A stretch of DNA of 42,402 nucleotides from Thermomicrobium sp. (lineage in GTDB: Bacteria; Chloroflexota; Chloroflexia; Thermomicrobiales; Thermomicrobiaceae), in contig JANZZC010000008.1 in assembly GCA_026419575.1 (NCBI GenBank), positions 1 through 42,402 on the forward strand, given 5' to 3'. Both the position numbers and the translations under genes were made by a program. The notes below the pieces were generated by a model. It did not search any database. It was not told the DNA's origin and was given only the letters and a program-made list of their open reading frames with translations. How positions within the stretch are numbered: position 1 is the first letter of the stretch; each line of letters opens with the position of its first letter. This document shows, in pieces, positions 8,252-16,152 of this stretch.

Positions 8252-10555
8252 TCAACCGCGGCGCGCGGCGTGGATCGCCCGCCAGATCCGCTCCGGCGTC
8301 AGCGGCATGTCGAGGTGCGTGACGCCGAGTGGCTGCAAGGCGTCGAGCACGGCGTTGACGAGGGCCGGCGGCGCCGCCGTCGTGCCGGCCTCCCCAATAC
8401 CCTTGACCCCGAGCGGGTTGATGGGACTCGGTGTCTCGCAGTGGGCCGATTCGATCAACGGAAGCTGGGACGCTCGGGGCACGACGTAATCGAGGAACGT
8501 CTGCGTCATCGGTTGCCCGTTGGGCGAGTAGACGATCGCCTCGTAGAGCGCTTGCCCGATTCCCTGCGCGACGCTACCGTGAATCTGTCCCTCGGCCAGC
8601 AGCGGGTTAACGATGCGCCCGCTGTCGTCGACCGCGAGGTAGCGCAGGATCCGAACCTCCCCGGTCTCGGGATCGACCTCGACCATCGCGCAATGGACGC
8701 CGAAGGGCACGTTGCGTCGTCCGGGATTGAAGAAGCGGGTCGCTTCCAGCCCCGGTTCGAGTCCACCCGGCGGGCCCTCCATGACATAGGCGAGCCGGGT
8801 GACCCGTTCCCAGGGGATCGCTCGGTCGGGGACACCGCGCACCGAGAAGACCCCGTTGCGGTACTCGACGTCCTCCGGCGCAGCCTCGAGCGTATGGGCG
8901 GCGATGAGACGGGCCTTCTCCAGCACCTGCTGGGCAGCGAGAAACGCTGCCGAGCCACCGAGCGCGGTGCTCCGGCTTCCGAAGGTACCGATCCCTTGTT
9001 GGATCGCTGCGGTATCGCCGGTGACCGCCCGGATGCGCCCGAGCGGGAGCTGCAGGACTTCCCCGACGACTTGCGCCAGCATGGTGGCATGGCCTTGCCC
9101 GCTGGGAGCGATCCCGCAGAGCACCGTGACCGACCCGTCGGGGTGCGCCCGCACCGTCGCCGATTCCCAGCCTGGCCCGGACAGCTCGCAGAACGTCGCG
9201 AGTCCGATCCCAACGAGACGTCCGCGGGCACGGAGTTCGGCCTGTCGTCGCCGGGCTTCCTCGTAGTCGAATCGGCGAAGGGCTTCCGCGAGGACGGCCG
9301 GGTAGTCACCGCTGTCGTAAGCGACGCCGGTCGGTGACTGGTACGGGAAATCCTCGGGACGCAGGAGGTTCTTCTCGCGGATCTCGACCGGATCGATCTG
9401 CAGCGCTCTGGCTGCGGCGTCCATCAGCCGCTCGAGCAGATAGCTGGCCTCCGGACGGCCGGCACCACGGTAGGCGGACTGGGGAGTCGTGTTGGTGACC
9501 ACGCAACGGATCCGAAAGCGAAGCGTCGGCACACGGTAGGGGCCGGCGAGCGCGAATCCGGTGAGCACCGCGGTGGGCCGAGTGGGAGCGGCGTTCCAGG
9601 CTCCCAGGTTGCTCAGGATGTCCGCTTCCAACCCGAGCAAGGTGCCGTCGCGGCGGAAGGCGGCTCTGATGCGCTGGCGTTGATCCCGACCGTGATTGGT
9701 CGCGACGAAACTCTCGGACCGGGTCTCGACCCACTTGACGGGGCGAGCGTGCTTCAGCGCCAGCGCGGCCACGAGTACGTACTCCGGGTAGAGCCCGCCT
9801 TTCGCTCCGAACGCTCCGCCGACGTCGGGGGCGATCACCCGGACCCGGTGTTCCGGAATGCCCAGGACGGTCGCGATGCCGCCGCGCAACGTGTGCGGTG
9901 TTTGCGTCGAGGCCCACACGGTGAGTTGGCCGGTATGCGCATCGTAGGCTGCGGCGGCAGCTCTCGGCTCGAGGAACGCGGCGTGCACCCGTTGGTTCAC
10001 GAGCTCGAGCTCGACGATGGCGTCGGCGCGATGGAATGCGTCGTCGACGTCACCGTGCTCGTGTTCCCAGGCGAAGGCGACGTTGTCCGGCCAATCGGGA
10101 TGGAGGAGCGGTGCGGTCGGCTGCAGCGATGCCTCCGGGTCGACGACGGCGGGGAGCTCCTCGTACTCCACGAGCACCTCGGCGGCGGCGTCGGCCGCCG
10201 CGGCGCGAGTCTCGGCCAGGATCGCCACCACTCCTTCTCCCACGTAGCGGACGTGGTCGACCGCGAGCGGATACCGGCGTTGCGGTCTGGCCGCAGCGGA
10301 TTGCGGCGGCGTCGGGAATGGCGCGAGCCACTCGACCAGGTCGCGACCGGTGCACGCCGTGACGAAGCCCGGCACCGCTTCGGCTGCACCGCAGTCGATC
10401 CGGCGAATCGCGGCGTGCGGATACGGACTCCGCACGATCGCGAGGTAGAGGGCGCCGTCGAGATGGATGTCGTCCGTGAACGTGGCGAGCCCGCGAAGAT
10501 AGCGCTCGTCTTCCAGTCGTCGGATGCTGCGACCGAGATACCGGCCCTCCGTCAC
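8252..10555 (-). CDS. Second xanthine dehydrogenase/CoxL-type molybdopterin large subunit, form II
   Basis: Mo-hydroxylase large subunit of 767 residues, with two-domain build and length typical of the family. The N-terminus GRYLGRSIRRLEDERYLRG starts the first domain. The site that carries the CO-dehydrogenase Cys in form I CoxL (AYRCSFR) reads AYRGAGR (about 361-367), so this is form II. The proposed base Glu is present in GVKGIGEAG (E722). The GTG at 10555 was chosen for GGAGGGGG eight bases upstream; the open frame continues upstream through the Nudix gene but only as shadow. It is the last gene of the locus, 94 bases after the Nudix gene, and has no FAD or Fe-S subunit of its own nearby. 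The substrate is unknown: an aldehyde, purine or aromatic heterocycle is possible. Confidence 0.9.
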   Translation of the reverse strand: MTEGRYLGRSIRRLEDERYLRGLATFTDDIHLDGALYLAIVRSPYPHAAIRRIDCGAAEAVPGFVTACTGRDLVEWLAPFPTPPQSAAARPQRRYPLAVDHVRYVGEGVVAILAETRAAAADAAAEVLVEYEELPAVVDPEASLQPTAPLLHPDWPDNVAFAWEHEHGDVDDAFHRADAIVELELVNQRVHAAFLEPRAAAAAYDAHTGQLTVWASTQTPHTLRGGIATVLGIPEHRVRVIAPDVGGAFGAKGGLYPEYVLVAALALKHARPVKWVETRSESFVATNHGRDQRQRIRAAFRRDGTLLGLEADILSNLGAWNAAPTRPTAVLTGFALAGPYRVPTLRFRIRCVVTNTTPQSAYRGAGRPEASYLLERLMDAAARALQIDPVEIREKNLLRPEDFPYQSPTGVAYDSGDYPAVLAEALRRFDYEEARRRQAELRARGRLVGIGLATFCELSGPGWESATVRAHPDGSVTVLCGIAPSGQGHATMLAQVVGEVLQLPLGRIRAVTGDTAAIQQGIGTFGSRSTALGGSAAFLAAQQVLEKARLIAAHTLEAAPEDVEYRNGVFSVRGVPDRAIPWERVTRLAYVMEGPPGGLEPGLEATRFFNPGRRNVPFGVHCAMVEVDPETGEVRILRYLAVDDSGRIVNPLLAEGQIHGSVAQGIGQALYEAIVYSPNGQPMTQTFLDYVVPRASQLPLIESAHCETPSPINPLGVKGIGEAGTTAAPPALVNAVLDALQPLGVTHLDMPLTPERIWRAIHAARRG

Positions 10556-10649
10556 GCTCGTCCCCCTCCGTAGACCCGACCCAGAGGATAGTCTAGTGAG
10601 CGAGCGTGACTGCCGGAAGGGACGCGTCCAGAATACACGGAAGGAGCGT

Positions 10650-11159
10650 TCAGCCGGTCGAGCGAGCGCGGAGCCAGTCGCGGAGGATCCGCTCGTCGTG
10701 CGGGAAGGCGAGGGGCGGTAGAGCATCGAGCGCGAACCAGTGGACGGCCTGGCTTTCCTCGCTCGTTCGGAGGACACCACCGCGTGGTTGACCCTCGTAG
10801 ACGACAAGGACGACGGGTTCGCCGTGACGCGAGTAGACGCCGACCAGCCGGAGGAGGCCGACCTCGAGGCCGGTCTCCTCCAGCACCTCGCGTCGCGCCG
10901 CTGTCTCCAGTTCCTCGCCGCGCTCGACGAATCCGGACGGAAAGCTCCAGAGTCCGAGCCCGGGTTCGATCGCCCGTTGCTGGAGGAGGATCCGGTCACC
11001 GCTCGCCACGATGACAGCGACCGCCAGCTTGGGGTCGCTGAAGTAGGCGCGCTGGCAGCAGGGGCAGTACGGGCGCTCCCGCCCAGCGACGATGCGTCGC
11101 TCGAGTGAGGCACGGCAATAGGGGCAGTAGCGGATATCCTCGTCGAGGTTCGGTGTCAT
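10650..11159 (-). CDS. Nudix hydrolase with N-terminal zinc ribbon
   Basis: A 169-residue protein. Residues 11-35 form a zinc ribbon (YCPYC and YCPCC; C12, C15, C32, C35). The Nudix box follows from G76 (GFVERGEELETAARREVLEETGL) with the REUXEEXGU core intact. This build resembles the zinc-ribbon Nudix group that includes NADH pyrophosphatase-like and ADP-ribose or nucleotide-sugar hydrolases; the true substrate cannot be read from sequence. The ATG at 11159 overlaps the stop of the mocA-like gene (ATGA), so it is co-translated with Mo-cofactor genes. A link to cofactor nucleotide handling is an inference. Confidence 0.88.
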   Translation of the reverse strand: MTPNLDEDIRYCPYCRASLERRIVAGRERPYCPCCQRAYFSDPKLAVAVIVASGDRILLQQRAIEPGLGLWSFPSGFVERGEELETAARREVLEETGLEVGLLRLVGVYSRHGEPVVLVVYEGQPRGGVLRTSEESQAVHWFALDALPPLAFPHDERILRDWLRARSTG

Positions 11160-11767
11160 CGCTGGACCTGCCGCTCGCGACAGATCCGCCGCGCGCGCTC
11201 GACGTCTTCCGGTGTATCGAGGTCGAGCGGCGCCGAGCGGTCCGTGCAGTCGCATTCCACGAGTTCGTCGGCGTGGCGCTGGAACAGCGGCCGTGCGCCG
11301 GTGTCGCCGGTGAGCGCGGCGAGTTCCTCGAAGAGCGGGCGCGCGATGAGCACGGGATTGCCGGGGCCGTCGGCGTAACGGGGCCGGACGATCGGTGCCC
11401 CGGTGCGTTCGAACAGCTCGATCAGTCGCTCGATCGTCGAGCGGTCGACGAACGGTTGATCGCCCAGGACGAAGACCACGGCGTCGCTGTCCGGCGGGAG
11501 CGCGGCGATGGCGGCACGGACCGAGGAACTCTGTCCCTCGGCGGCCTGCTCGTTGACGACGACCCGGTACCCGGTAGTATCGAGTCCGGCAAGCGCGCGG
11601 GCGACCTCGGGGTTCACGACCAAGATCAACGGTTCAAAACCGGTATGCCGGAGCGCGTCGAGCACGTGCTGCAAAGCCGGCTTGCCGCACAGGTCGACGA
11701 ACTGCTTGGCGACGCCGAGTCGGCGGGAGAAGCCAGCTGCCAGGACGACAGCGGCGATCCGGGACAC
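11156..11767 (-). CDS. Molybdenum cofactor cytidylyltransferase-like NTP transferase (MocA type)
   Basis: A nucleotidyltransferase expected to attach CMP (MocA) or GMP (MobA) to molybdopterin. The 203 residues open with VVLAAGFSRRLGVAKQF, the nucleotide-binding loop of the family, and carry LGDQPFVD, the metal-binding motif seen in MocA-like proteins. Xanthine-dehydrogenase-family enzymes use the cytosine dinucleotide cofactor, so MocA fits the neighbours better than MobA. The GTG at 11767 was chosen: it has GGGGAGGG upstream and is 22 bases past the preceding stop. An upstream GTG at 11860 would lie inside the xdhC-like gene. Confidence 0.88.
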   Translation of the reverse strand: MSRIAAVVLAAGFSRRLGVAKQFVDLCGKPALQHVLDALRHTGFEPLILVVNPEVARALAGLDTTGYRVVVNEQAAEGQSSSVRAAIAALPPDSDAVVFVLGDQPFVDRSTIERLIELFERTGAPIVRPRYADGPGNPVLIARPLFEELAALTGDTGARPLFQRHADELVECDCTDRSAPLDLDTPEDVERARRICRERQVQR

Positions 11768-11789
11768 TGGCGCCGTCCCTCCCCGGGCG

Positions 11790-12581
11790 TCAGCCACCCT
11801 CGCCGGAGGCGACGGCGGGCTCCGACTTCGCTGGCCGCAGCGGTTGACCGATGCGGCCACGGCGCACCGCGATGATCTCGGCCAGTATGCTCACCGCGAT
11901 TTCGGCCGGTGTCTTTGCCCCGATATCGATACCGATCGGTGCGTGGATGCGCGCGAGTTCCTCGTCGCTGAAACCGGCGCGGCGGAGCCGCTCCAATCGC
12001 TGCTGGCTCGTCTTGCGGCTGCCGATCGCGCCGATGTAGCCGGCACGCGAACGCAGGGCGACGTGCAGCGCCGGATCTTCGAACTTCTCGTCGTGCGCGA
12101 GGATGACGATGTCCGTCTGCGGCGTGATCTTGATCTGCGACAGCGCCTCGTCGGGCCAGGCCACGATCAGCTGGTCGGCGTGCGGGAAGCGTTCCCGGGT
12201 CGCGAAGAATTCGCGCGCGTCGATCACCGTGGTACGGTAGCCGAGCTCCTTGGCCATCGCGACCAGTGGAATCGCGATGTGCACGGCGCCGATCACGACG
12301 AGGTGGCGCGGCGGCAGGTGCGCTTCGAGGAACACCTCGACCTCCCGGCCATCCGGAAGGCGATAGGTGCGAGCGGCTGCTTCGCCGCTGGCCAAGAAGG
12401 TCTCCGCGTCGGCGCGCACGGCGGAGTCCAGTTCGGGCGCGCCGAGCGAACCGACGGTCTGACCGTCCTCGAAGACCAGCATCTTCCTGCCCGCGAGCTC
12501 GCCGCTCACGGCCGTCGCGCTGACGACCGCCTCTTCGTCGTGGATCGCGCGTCGCAGGGCCTCGAACACTTCACCGTTCAT
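11790..12581 (-). CDS. XdhC/CoxI family protein, C-terminal Rossmann part as separate gene
   Basis: A 263-residue protein of the XdhC family, whose members bind molybdenum cofactor, sulfurate or protect it and insert it into xanthine-dehydrogenase-type enzymes. It begins with a short helical region, has a stretch rich in beta strands (about 20-90), and then the NAD-binding-like fold starting LVVIGAVHIAIPLVAMAKELG. GYIGAIGSRKTSQQR near residue 190 is the conserved C-terminal motif. The ATG at 12581 overlaps the stop of the partner gene 12578-12898 by four bases. The usual N-terminal XdhC domain (GSSP...GGCVE) is on that partner, so the family's two parts are split here. Confidence 0.88.
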   Translation of the reverse strand: MNGEVFEALRRAIHDEEAVVSATAVSGELAGRKMLVFEDGQTVGSLGAPELDSAVRADAETFLASGEAAARTYRLPDGREVEVFLEAHLPPRHLVVIGAVHIAIPLVAMAKELGYRTTVIDAREFFATRERFPHADQLIVAWPDEALSQIKITPQTDIVILAHDEKFEDPALHVALRSRAGYIGAIGSRKTSQQRLERLRRAGFSDEELARIHAPIGIDIGAKTPAEIAVSILAEIIAVRRGRIGQPLRPAKSEPAVASGEGG

Positions 12582-12898
12582 GGCTGTCTCACCAACGGCT
12601 CGACGAACACATCGATGGTTCCACCGCAGCTCAGTCCGACGTCCCAGGCCTGCTCGTCGGAGATCCCGTACCGGACCAGTCGCGGCTGCCCGGTCTCGAG
12701 GACCTCGAGGGCGACCTCGAACACCGCGCCCTCGACGCATCCGCCACTGACCGAGCCCGCCATTTTCCCGGATCGAGTGACCGCCATCTTGGCGCCGACC
12801 GGTCGCGGCGACGACCCGATGGCGCGCACGACCGTCGCGAGCGCGATCTCTTCGCCTTCGTCCATCCAACGCTCGATTTCCGGCAAGATATCACGCAT
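12578..12898 (-). CDS. XdhC/CoxI N-terminal domain protein
   Basis: A 106-residue protein that is essentially only the N-terminal XdhC domain: ATVVRAIGSSPRPVGAKMAV and then SVSGGCVEGAVFEVALE, with the Cys of GGCVE thought to take part in cofactor binding or sulfuration in the family. A second conserved Cys is in GLSCGGTIDVFVEP. The ATG at 12898 is 12 bases after coxE and has a GGAGGACG-type ribosome site. It overlaps the Rossmann-type partner gene by four bases, so the two products are probably made together and form one functional unit (inference). Confidence 0.88.
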   Translation of the reverse strand: MRDILPEIERWMDEGEEIALATVVRAIGSSPRPVGAKMAVTRSGKMAGSVSGGCVEGAVFEVALEVLETGQPRLVRYGISDEQAWDVGLSCGGTIDVFVEPLVRQP

Positions 12899-12910
12899 GC
12901 TCGTCCTCCT

Positions 12911-14164
12911 TCAGGCAGCGGGAGCCTCGGGAAGCACGGCATGCTGGCGCCGCACCGGGCGCTTCTGATCGATCCGGCTCAGGTGCTTCGCCAGTGCCTC
13001 GAGGCTCGCGAAGTTGTGGATCGGCATGAAGTCGTCGATGTAGGGTAAGGCAGCTTGCATGCCGCGCGTCAGCGGCTCGTACCGTGGCGAGCCGAGCAAC
13101 GGGTTCAACCAGATCAAGCGATAGCAGGACCGCTGCAGGCGCGCCATCTCGCGCGCGAGGAGCTCGGGATCGCCCCGGTCCCATCCGTCGCTGATGATGA
13201 GGACGACCGCACCGTTGCGGAGAACGCGGCGCGCCCACTCCTGGTTGAAGGTCTGGAGCGATTGACCGATCCGCGTGCCGCCGGACCAGTCCTGGACCTC
13301 TCGCGCGACGCGCCGCATCGCCTCGTCGATGTCCTGGTGCTTGAGGAGCCGCGTGACGCGCGTCAGGCGCGTTCCGAAGACGAACGCCTCGACCTTCGCC
13401 ATGCCGTTCTCGATGGCATAGATGAACTGGAGCAGAATGCGACTGTACCGGTCCATCGAACCGCTGACATCGCAGATGACGACCAACTGGCGCGGCTTCG
13501 TCTTGGTCTGGCGCCGCGCGATCGTCAGCGGCACGCCGCCGGTCTGCAGGGAACGGCGCATGGTGCGGCGTGGATCGAGGAACCGTCCCTTGGGCGAGGC
13601 GACCTTGCGGCGCGAGCGGCGTCGGCCGATTTCCCACGTCAGCTGTTGCATGAAGCGCCGGATCTGCGCGAGTTCCTCCTCGGTGAAGTCCGCGAAGTCC
13701 TTCTCGCGCAGCACCTCGGCCGGGCTGTAGCTGAAGGCGTCGGCGAGCGACTCGTCCTCGCTCGCTTCCCCCTCTTCCGCCTCGTCGACAGCCTCGATCG
13801 CTTCCAGCCGTCGCCCGCGCGTCCCCTCGATCGTCGCGCCGTCGGTCTCGTCGGCTTCCTCACCCTCCTCCGGAGCGAGCTCGATCAGATCGTCCGGCTC
13901 CGCTTGCTGGAGGAGGCCATCGGTGAGCTCCGGCTTGGCTCGCCAGTACAGGTCGAACAGCCGGTCGAACACCGACATGTCGTCCTTGTGCGTGACGAGA
14001 CACGCCCGCGCCGCCTCCCGGAACTCCTCGCGCCGGCTGATGTCGATATGCTCGATCGCGCGCACGAAGTCCATCGCCTGCCCGGTCGTCGTCTTGACAC
14101 CGGCTCGTCGCAGCAGGCGCGCGAAAGCGAGCGCGCGCTGGGCGAAGTTCATCGTCGCCGTCAT
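12911..14164 (-). CDS. coxE: CoxE-like von Willebrand factor A domain protein
   Basis: A 417-residue protein. The C-terminal half is a VWA domain with the metal-ion (MIDAS) motif DVSGSMD and the later strand VVLIISDGWDRGD. The N-terminal half is helical, with a Glu/Asp-rich linker (about residues 95-140). With the MoxR-type ATPase CoxD it forms the pair that, in Oligotropha, helps mature the metal site of CO dehydrogenase. In form II loci its job is less certain. The ATG at 14164 is 32 bases after coxD; AGAGG lies upstream, and a second ATG at 14152 is possible. Confidence 0.9.
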   Translation of the reverse strand: MTATMNFAQRALAFARLLRRAGVKTTTGQAMDFVRAIEHIDISRREEFREAARACLVTHKDDMSVFDRLFDLYWRAKPELTDGLLQQAEPDDLIELAPEEGEEADETDGATIEGTRGRRLEAIEAVDEAEEGEASEDESLADAFSYSPAEVLREKDFADFTEEELAQIRRFMQQLTWEIGRRRSRRKVASPKGRFLDPRRTMRRSLQTGGVPLTIARRQTKTKPRQLVVICDVSGSMDRYSRILLQFIYAIENGMAKVEAFVFGTRLTRVTRLLKHQDIDEAMRRVAREVQDWSGGTRIGQSLQTFNQEWARRVLRNGAVVLIISDGWDRGDPELLAREMARLQRSCYRLIWLNPLLGSPRYEPLTRGMQAALPYIDDFMPIHNFASLEALAKHLSRIDQKRPVRRQHAVLPEAPAA

Positions 14165-14196
14165 GGTTCCGTACCTCTAGCAGCCCGAGCGGGCCG

Positions 14197-15099
14197 TCAT
14201 TGCGCATCTTGGGTCGCCGCTGCGACCAGTTCCTCCAGGCGCTTCCTGCGGATGTGCTGGAGATCCTCCTGGTGCTTGAGGATGGCACCGAGCGTGGCCG
14301 AGGCGATTTCGACGCTGAGCTGACTCTGGTTGAGCGCGAGCAAGGCAGCGGCCCAGTCCAGCGTCTCGGCGACCCCCGGCAGCTTGTAGAGATCCTCGCG
14401 CCGCAGCGCCTGGATGAAGCGGGCGACCTGGAGCGCCAACCGCTCCGGGATCCCCGGTAGCTTGACGCGCAGGATTTCGAACTCTTTCTCCAGCGTCGGA
14501 TAGTCGATCCAGTGGTAGAGACAGCGCCGCTTCAAGGCGTCGTGCAACTCGCGCGTCCGGTTCGACGTGATGATCACGTACGGCGGATGCTCGGCGCGGA
14601 TCGTCCCGATCTCCGGGATCGTGATCTGAAAATCCGAGAGGAGCTCGAGGAGGAACGCCTCGAATTCCTCGTCGGCTCGGTCGATCTCGTCGATCAGGAG
14701 CACCGCTGGCTTACCGCGGTGCCGGATCGCCTTGAGGAGCGGACGTTCGATCAGGAACTCCTCGCTGAAGATCTCGTGCATCGCGGTGTCCCAGCCGATC
14801 TGCTGGTCCTCCAGCAGTCGGATGGCCAACATCTGCCGCGGGTAGTTCCACTCGTACACCGCGTGGTTGACGTCGAGCCCCTCGTAGCACTGGAGGCGGA
14901 TCAGGTCGGTGTCGAGCACCTGCGCCAGGACCTTGGCGACCTCCGTCTTACCGACTCCGGCCTCCCCTTCGAGCAGCAACGGCTTGGGAAGCTTCAGCGC
15001 CAGGTAGATCGCCGTCGCCAAGCTCGTATCGCACACATAACGGTGCGCAGCGAGAGCCCGCTGCACTGCCTCGACCGATGTCAACTCAGTAACCGTCAC
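14197..15099 (-). CDS. coxD: CoxD-like MoxR-family AAA+ ATPase
   Basis: A 300-residue AAA+ ATPase with Walker A GEAGVGKTEVAK (about 43-54), Walker B AVLLIDEIDRADEEFEAF and sensor 1 in VIITSNRTRELHDALKRRC. MoxR-type ATPases work with VWA partners, here coxE immediately downstream, to remodel a client, probably the large subunit of the Mo-hydroxylase. The GTG at 15099 has GAGGTG upstream. A hairpin and an extended -10 element lie in the 120-base gap before it, so it may also be expressed apart from coxGSLM. Confidence 0.92.
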   Translation of the reverse strand: MTVTELTSVEAVQRALAAHRYVCDTSLATAIYLALKLPKPLLLEGEAGVGKTEVAKVLAQVLDTDLIRLQCYEGLDVNHAVYEWNYPRQMLAIRLLEDQQIGWDTAMHEIFSEEFLIERPLLKAIRHRGKPAVLLIDEIDRADEEFEAFLLELLSDFQITIPEIGTIRAEHPPYVIITSNRTRELHDALKRRCLYHWIDYPTLEKEFEILRVKLPGIPERLALQVARFIQALRREDLYKLPGVAETLDWAAALLALNQSQLSVEIASATLGAILKHQEDLQHIRRKRLEELVAAATQDAQ

Positions 15100-15134
15100 G
15101 GTTCACCTCGACCTTTCTGACATGCCGTTCACGA

Positions 15135-15143
15135 AGTATAGCA
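15135..15143 (-). promoter_or_regulatory. Extended -10 promoter element ahead of coxD
   Basis: On the minus strand the sequence TGCTATACT fits an extended -10 (TGnTATAAT with one mismatch). It lies 36 bases before the coxD start. No good -35 hexamer stands 16-18 bases upstream, where a small hairpin lies instead. The same TGnTATACT element precedes the tRNA-Cys gene in this window. Confidence 0.4.
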
Positions 15144-15149
15144 AAACGA

Positions 15150-15194
15150 CCGCTCTCGTAAGCGGCCTGCGCCCGGGGGAATCCCCCCGGGCGC
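15150..15194 (-). terminator. Tandem hairpins between coxM and coxD
   Basis: A perfect 11-bp GC stem (15169-15179 pairing with 15184-15194, loop AATC) follows coxM. On the minus strand a second 5-bp stem (CCGCT/AGCGG, 15165-15150) comes next and is followed by TCGTTTT. This could stop or attenuate coxGSLM transcripts and lower coxDE expression. The first stem lacks a U tract, so it may instead shield the 3' end of the upstream mRNA. Confidence 0.55.
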
Positions 15195-15219
15195 GATCGG
15201 CACCGATCTGGATCGCTTC

Positions 15220-16086
15220 TCAACCGCGCGCGCGTTCGACCGCCCGCGTCAGAGCGCGCTTGGTGAAGACGCGAGTCAAGTGGGCGCGGTACTCCTCGCT
15301 GGCGAAGATGTCGCTGTTGAAGTTCATACCCTCGCTAGCCAGCTGGCTCGCTGCTTCGATCGCCTCGGCCGTCGGCTCCTTGCCGACCAGCGCTTGCTCG
15401 ACGTTCTCGCGACGCACGGCGTAGGGGCCAGCACCGGTCACGCCGACGCGCACGGCGCTCACTTTGCCGTCCTCGCCCAGGGGGACGACGGCAGCGACGC
15501 CGACGACCGCGTATCCCGACGCCGGATTCGCGAACTTCTGGTAGGACATACCGGTCCGGGCCGGCGGCTTGGGAATCGCGATTTCGGTCAGGATCTCGTT
15601 GGCCTGCAGTGCGGTCGTGAAGAGATCGACGAAGAACTGGTCGGCCGGGATGGTCCGCTCGCCATTCGGCCCGACCGCCTTGAGTTCGGCCCCGAGAGCC
15701 AGCACGACTGCCGGCAGGTCGGCTGCCGGATCAGCGTGGGCGAGCGAGCCGCCGATCGTCCCCATGTTGCGCACCTGGAGGTCACCGATCACGTCGATCG
15801 CCTCGGGGAGGATCGGCAATACCCGCTGCACGAGGTCCGATCGCCGGATGTCGTCGTACCGCGTCATCGCGCCGATGACGATACGGTCGCCGGCATCGCG
15901 GATACCGGCGAGCTCCGGAATGCGGGAAATGTCGATCAGCGCCGACGGCGTGGCGAGTCGGAGCTTCATCGCGGGGATGAGGCTGTGGCCGCCCGCCAGC
16001 AGCTTGGCGTCGGGATTCTCGACCAACAGCTTCAGCGCCTCCTGCACCGAACCAGCTCGGTAATACGTGAACGTGCTCGGGTACAT
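15220..16086 (-). CDS. coxM: CoxM-like FAD-binding medium subunit of Mo-hydroxylase
   Basis: A 288-residue flavoprotein subunit that passes electrons from the Fe-S subunit to an acceptor such as quinone. FAD-binding motifs are visible: LLAGGHSLIPAMKLR (about 29-43) and NMGTIGGSLAHADPAADLP (about 107-125), followed by the C-terminal CO-dehydrogenase flavoprotein domain. The ATG at 16086 has GGAAGGGGAG upstream. It follows coxL by 66 bases. It is the only FAD subunit in the window, although two large subunits are present. Confidence 0.94.
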   Translation of the reverse strand: MYPSTFTYYRAGSVQEALKLLVENPDAKLLAGGHSLIPAMKLRLATPSALIDISRIPELAGIRDAGDRIVIGAMTRYDDIRRSDLVQRVLPILPEAIDVIGDLQVRNMGTIGGSLAHADPAADLPAVVLALGAELKAVGPNGERTIPADQFFVDLFTTALQANEILTEIAIPKPPARTGMSYQKFANPASGYAVVGVAAVVPLGEDGKVSAVRVGVTGAGPYAVRRENVEQALVGKEPTAEAIEAASQLASEGMNFNSDIFASEEYRAHLTRVFTKRALTRAVERARG

Positions 16087-16152
16087 CGTCCGCTCCCCTT
16101 CCGTATCGTCTGCCTACGGAACCCGCACGCTCCAGTCCCTGGCAACCACCGG

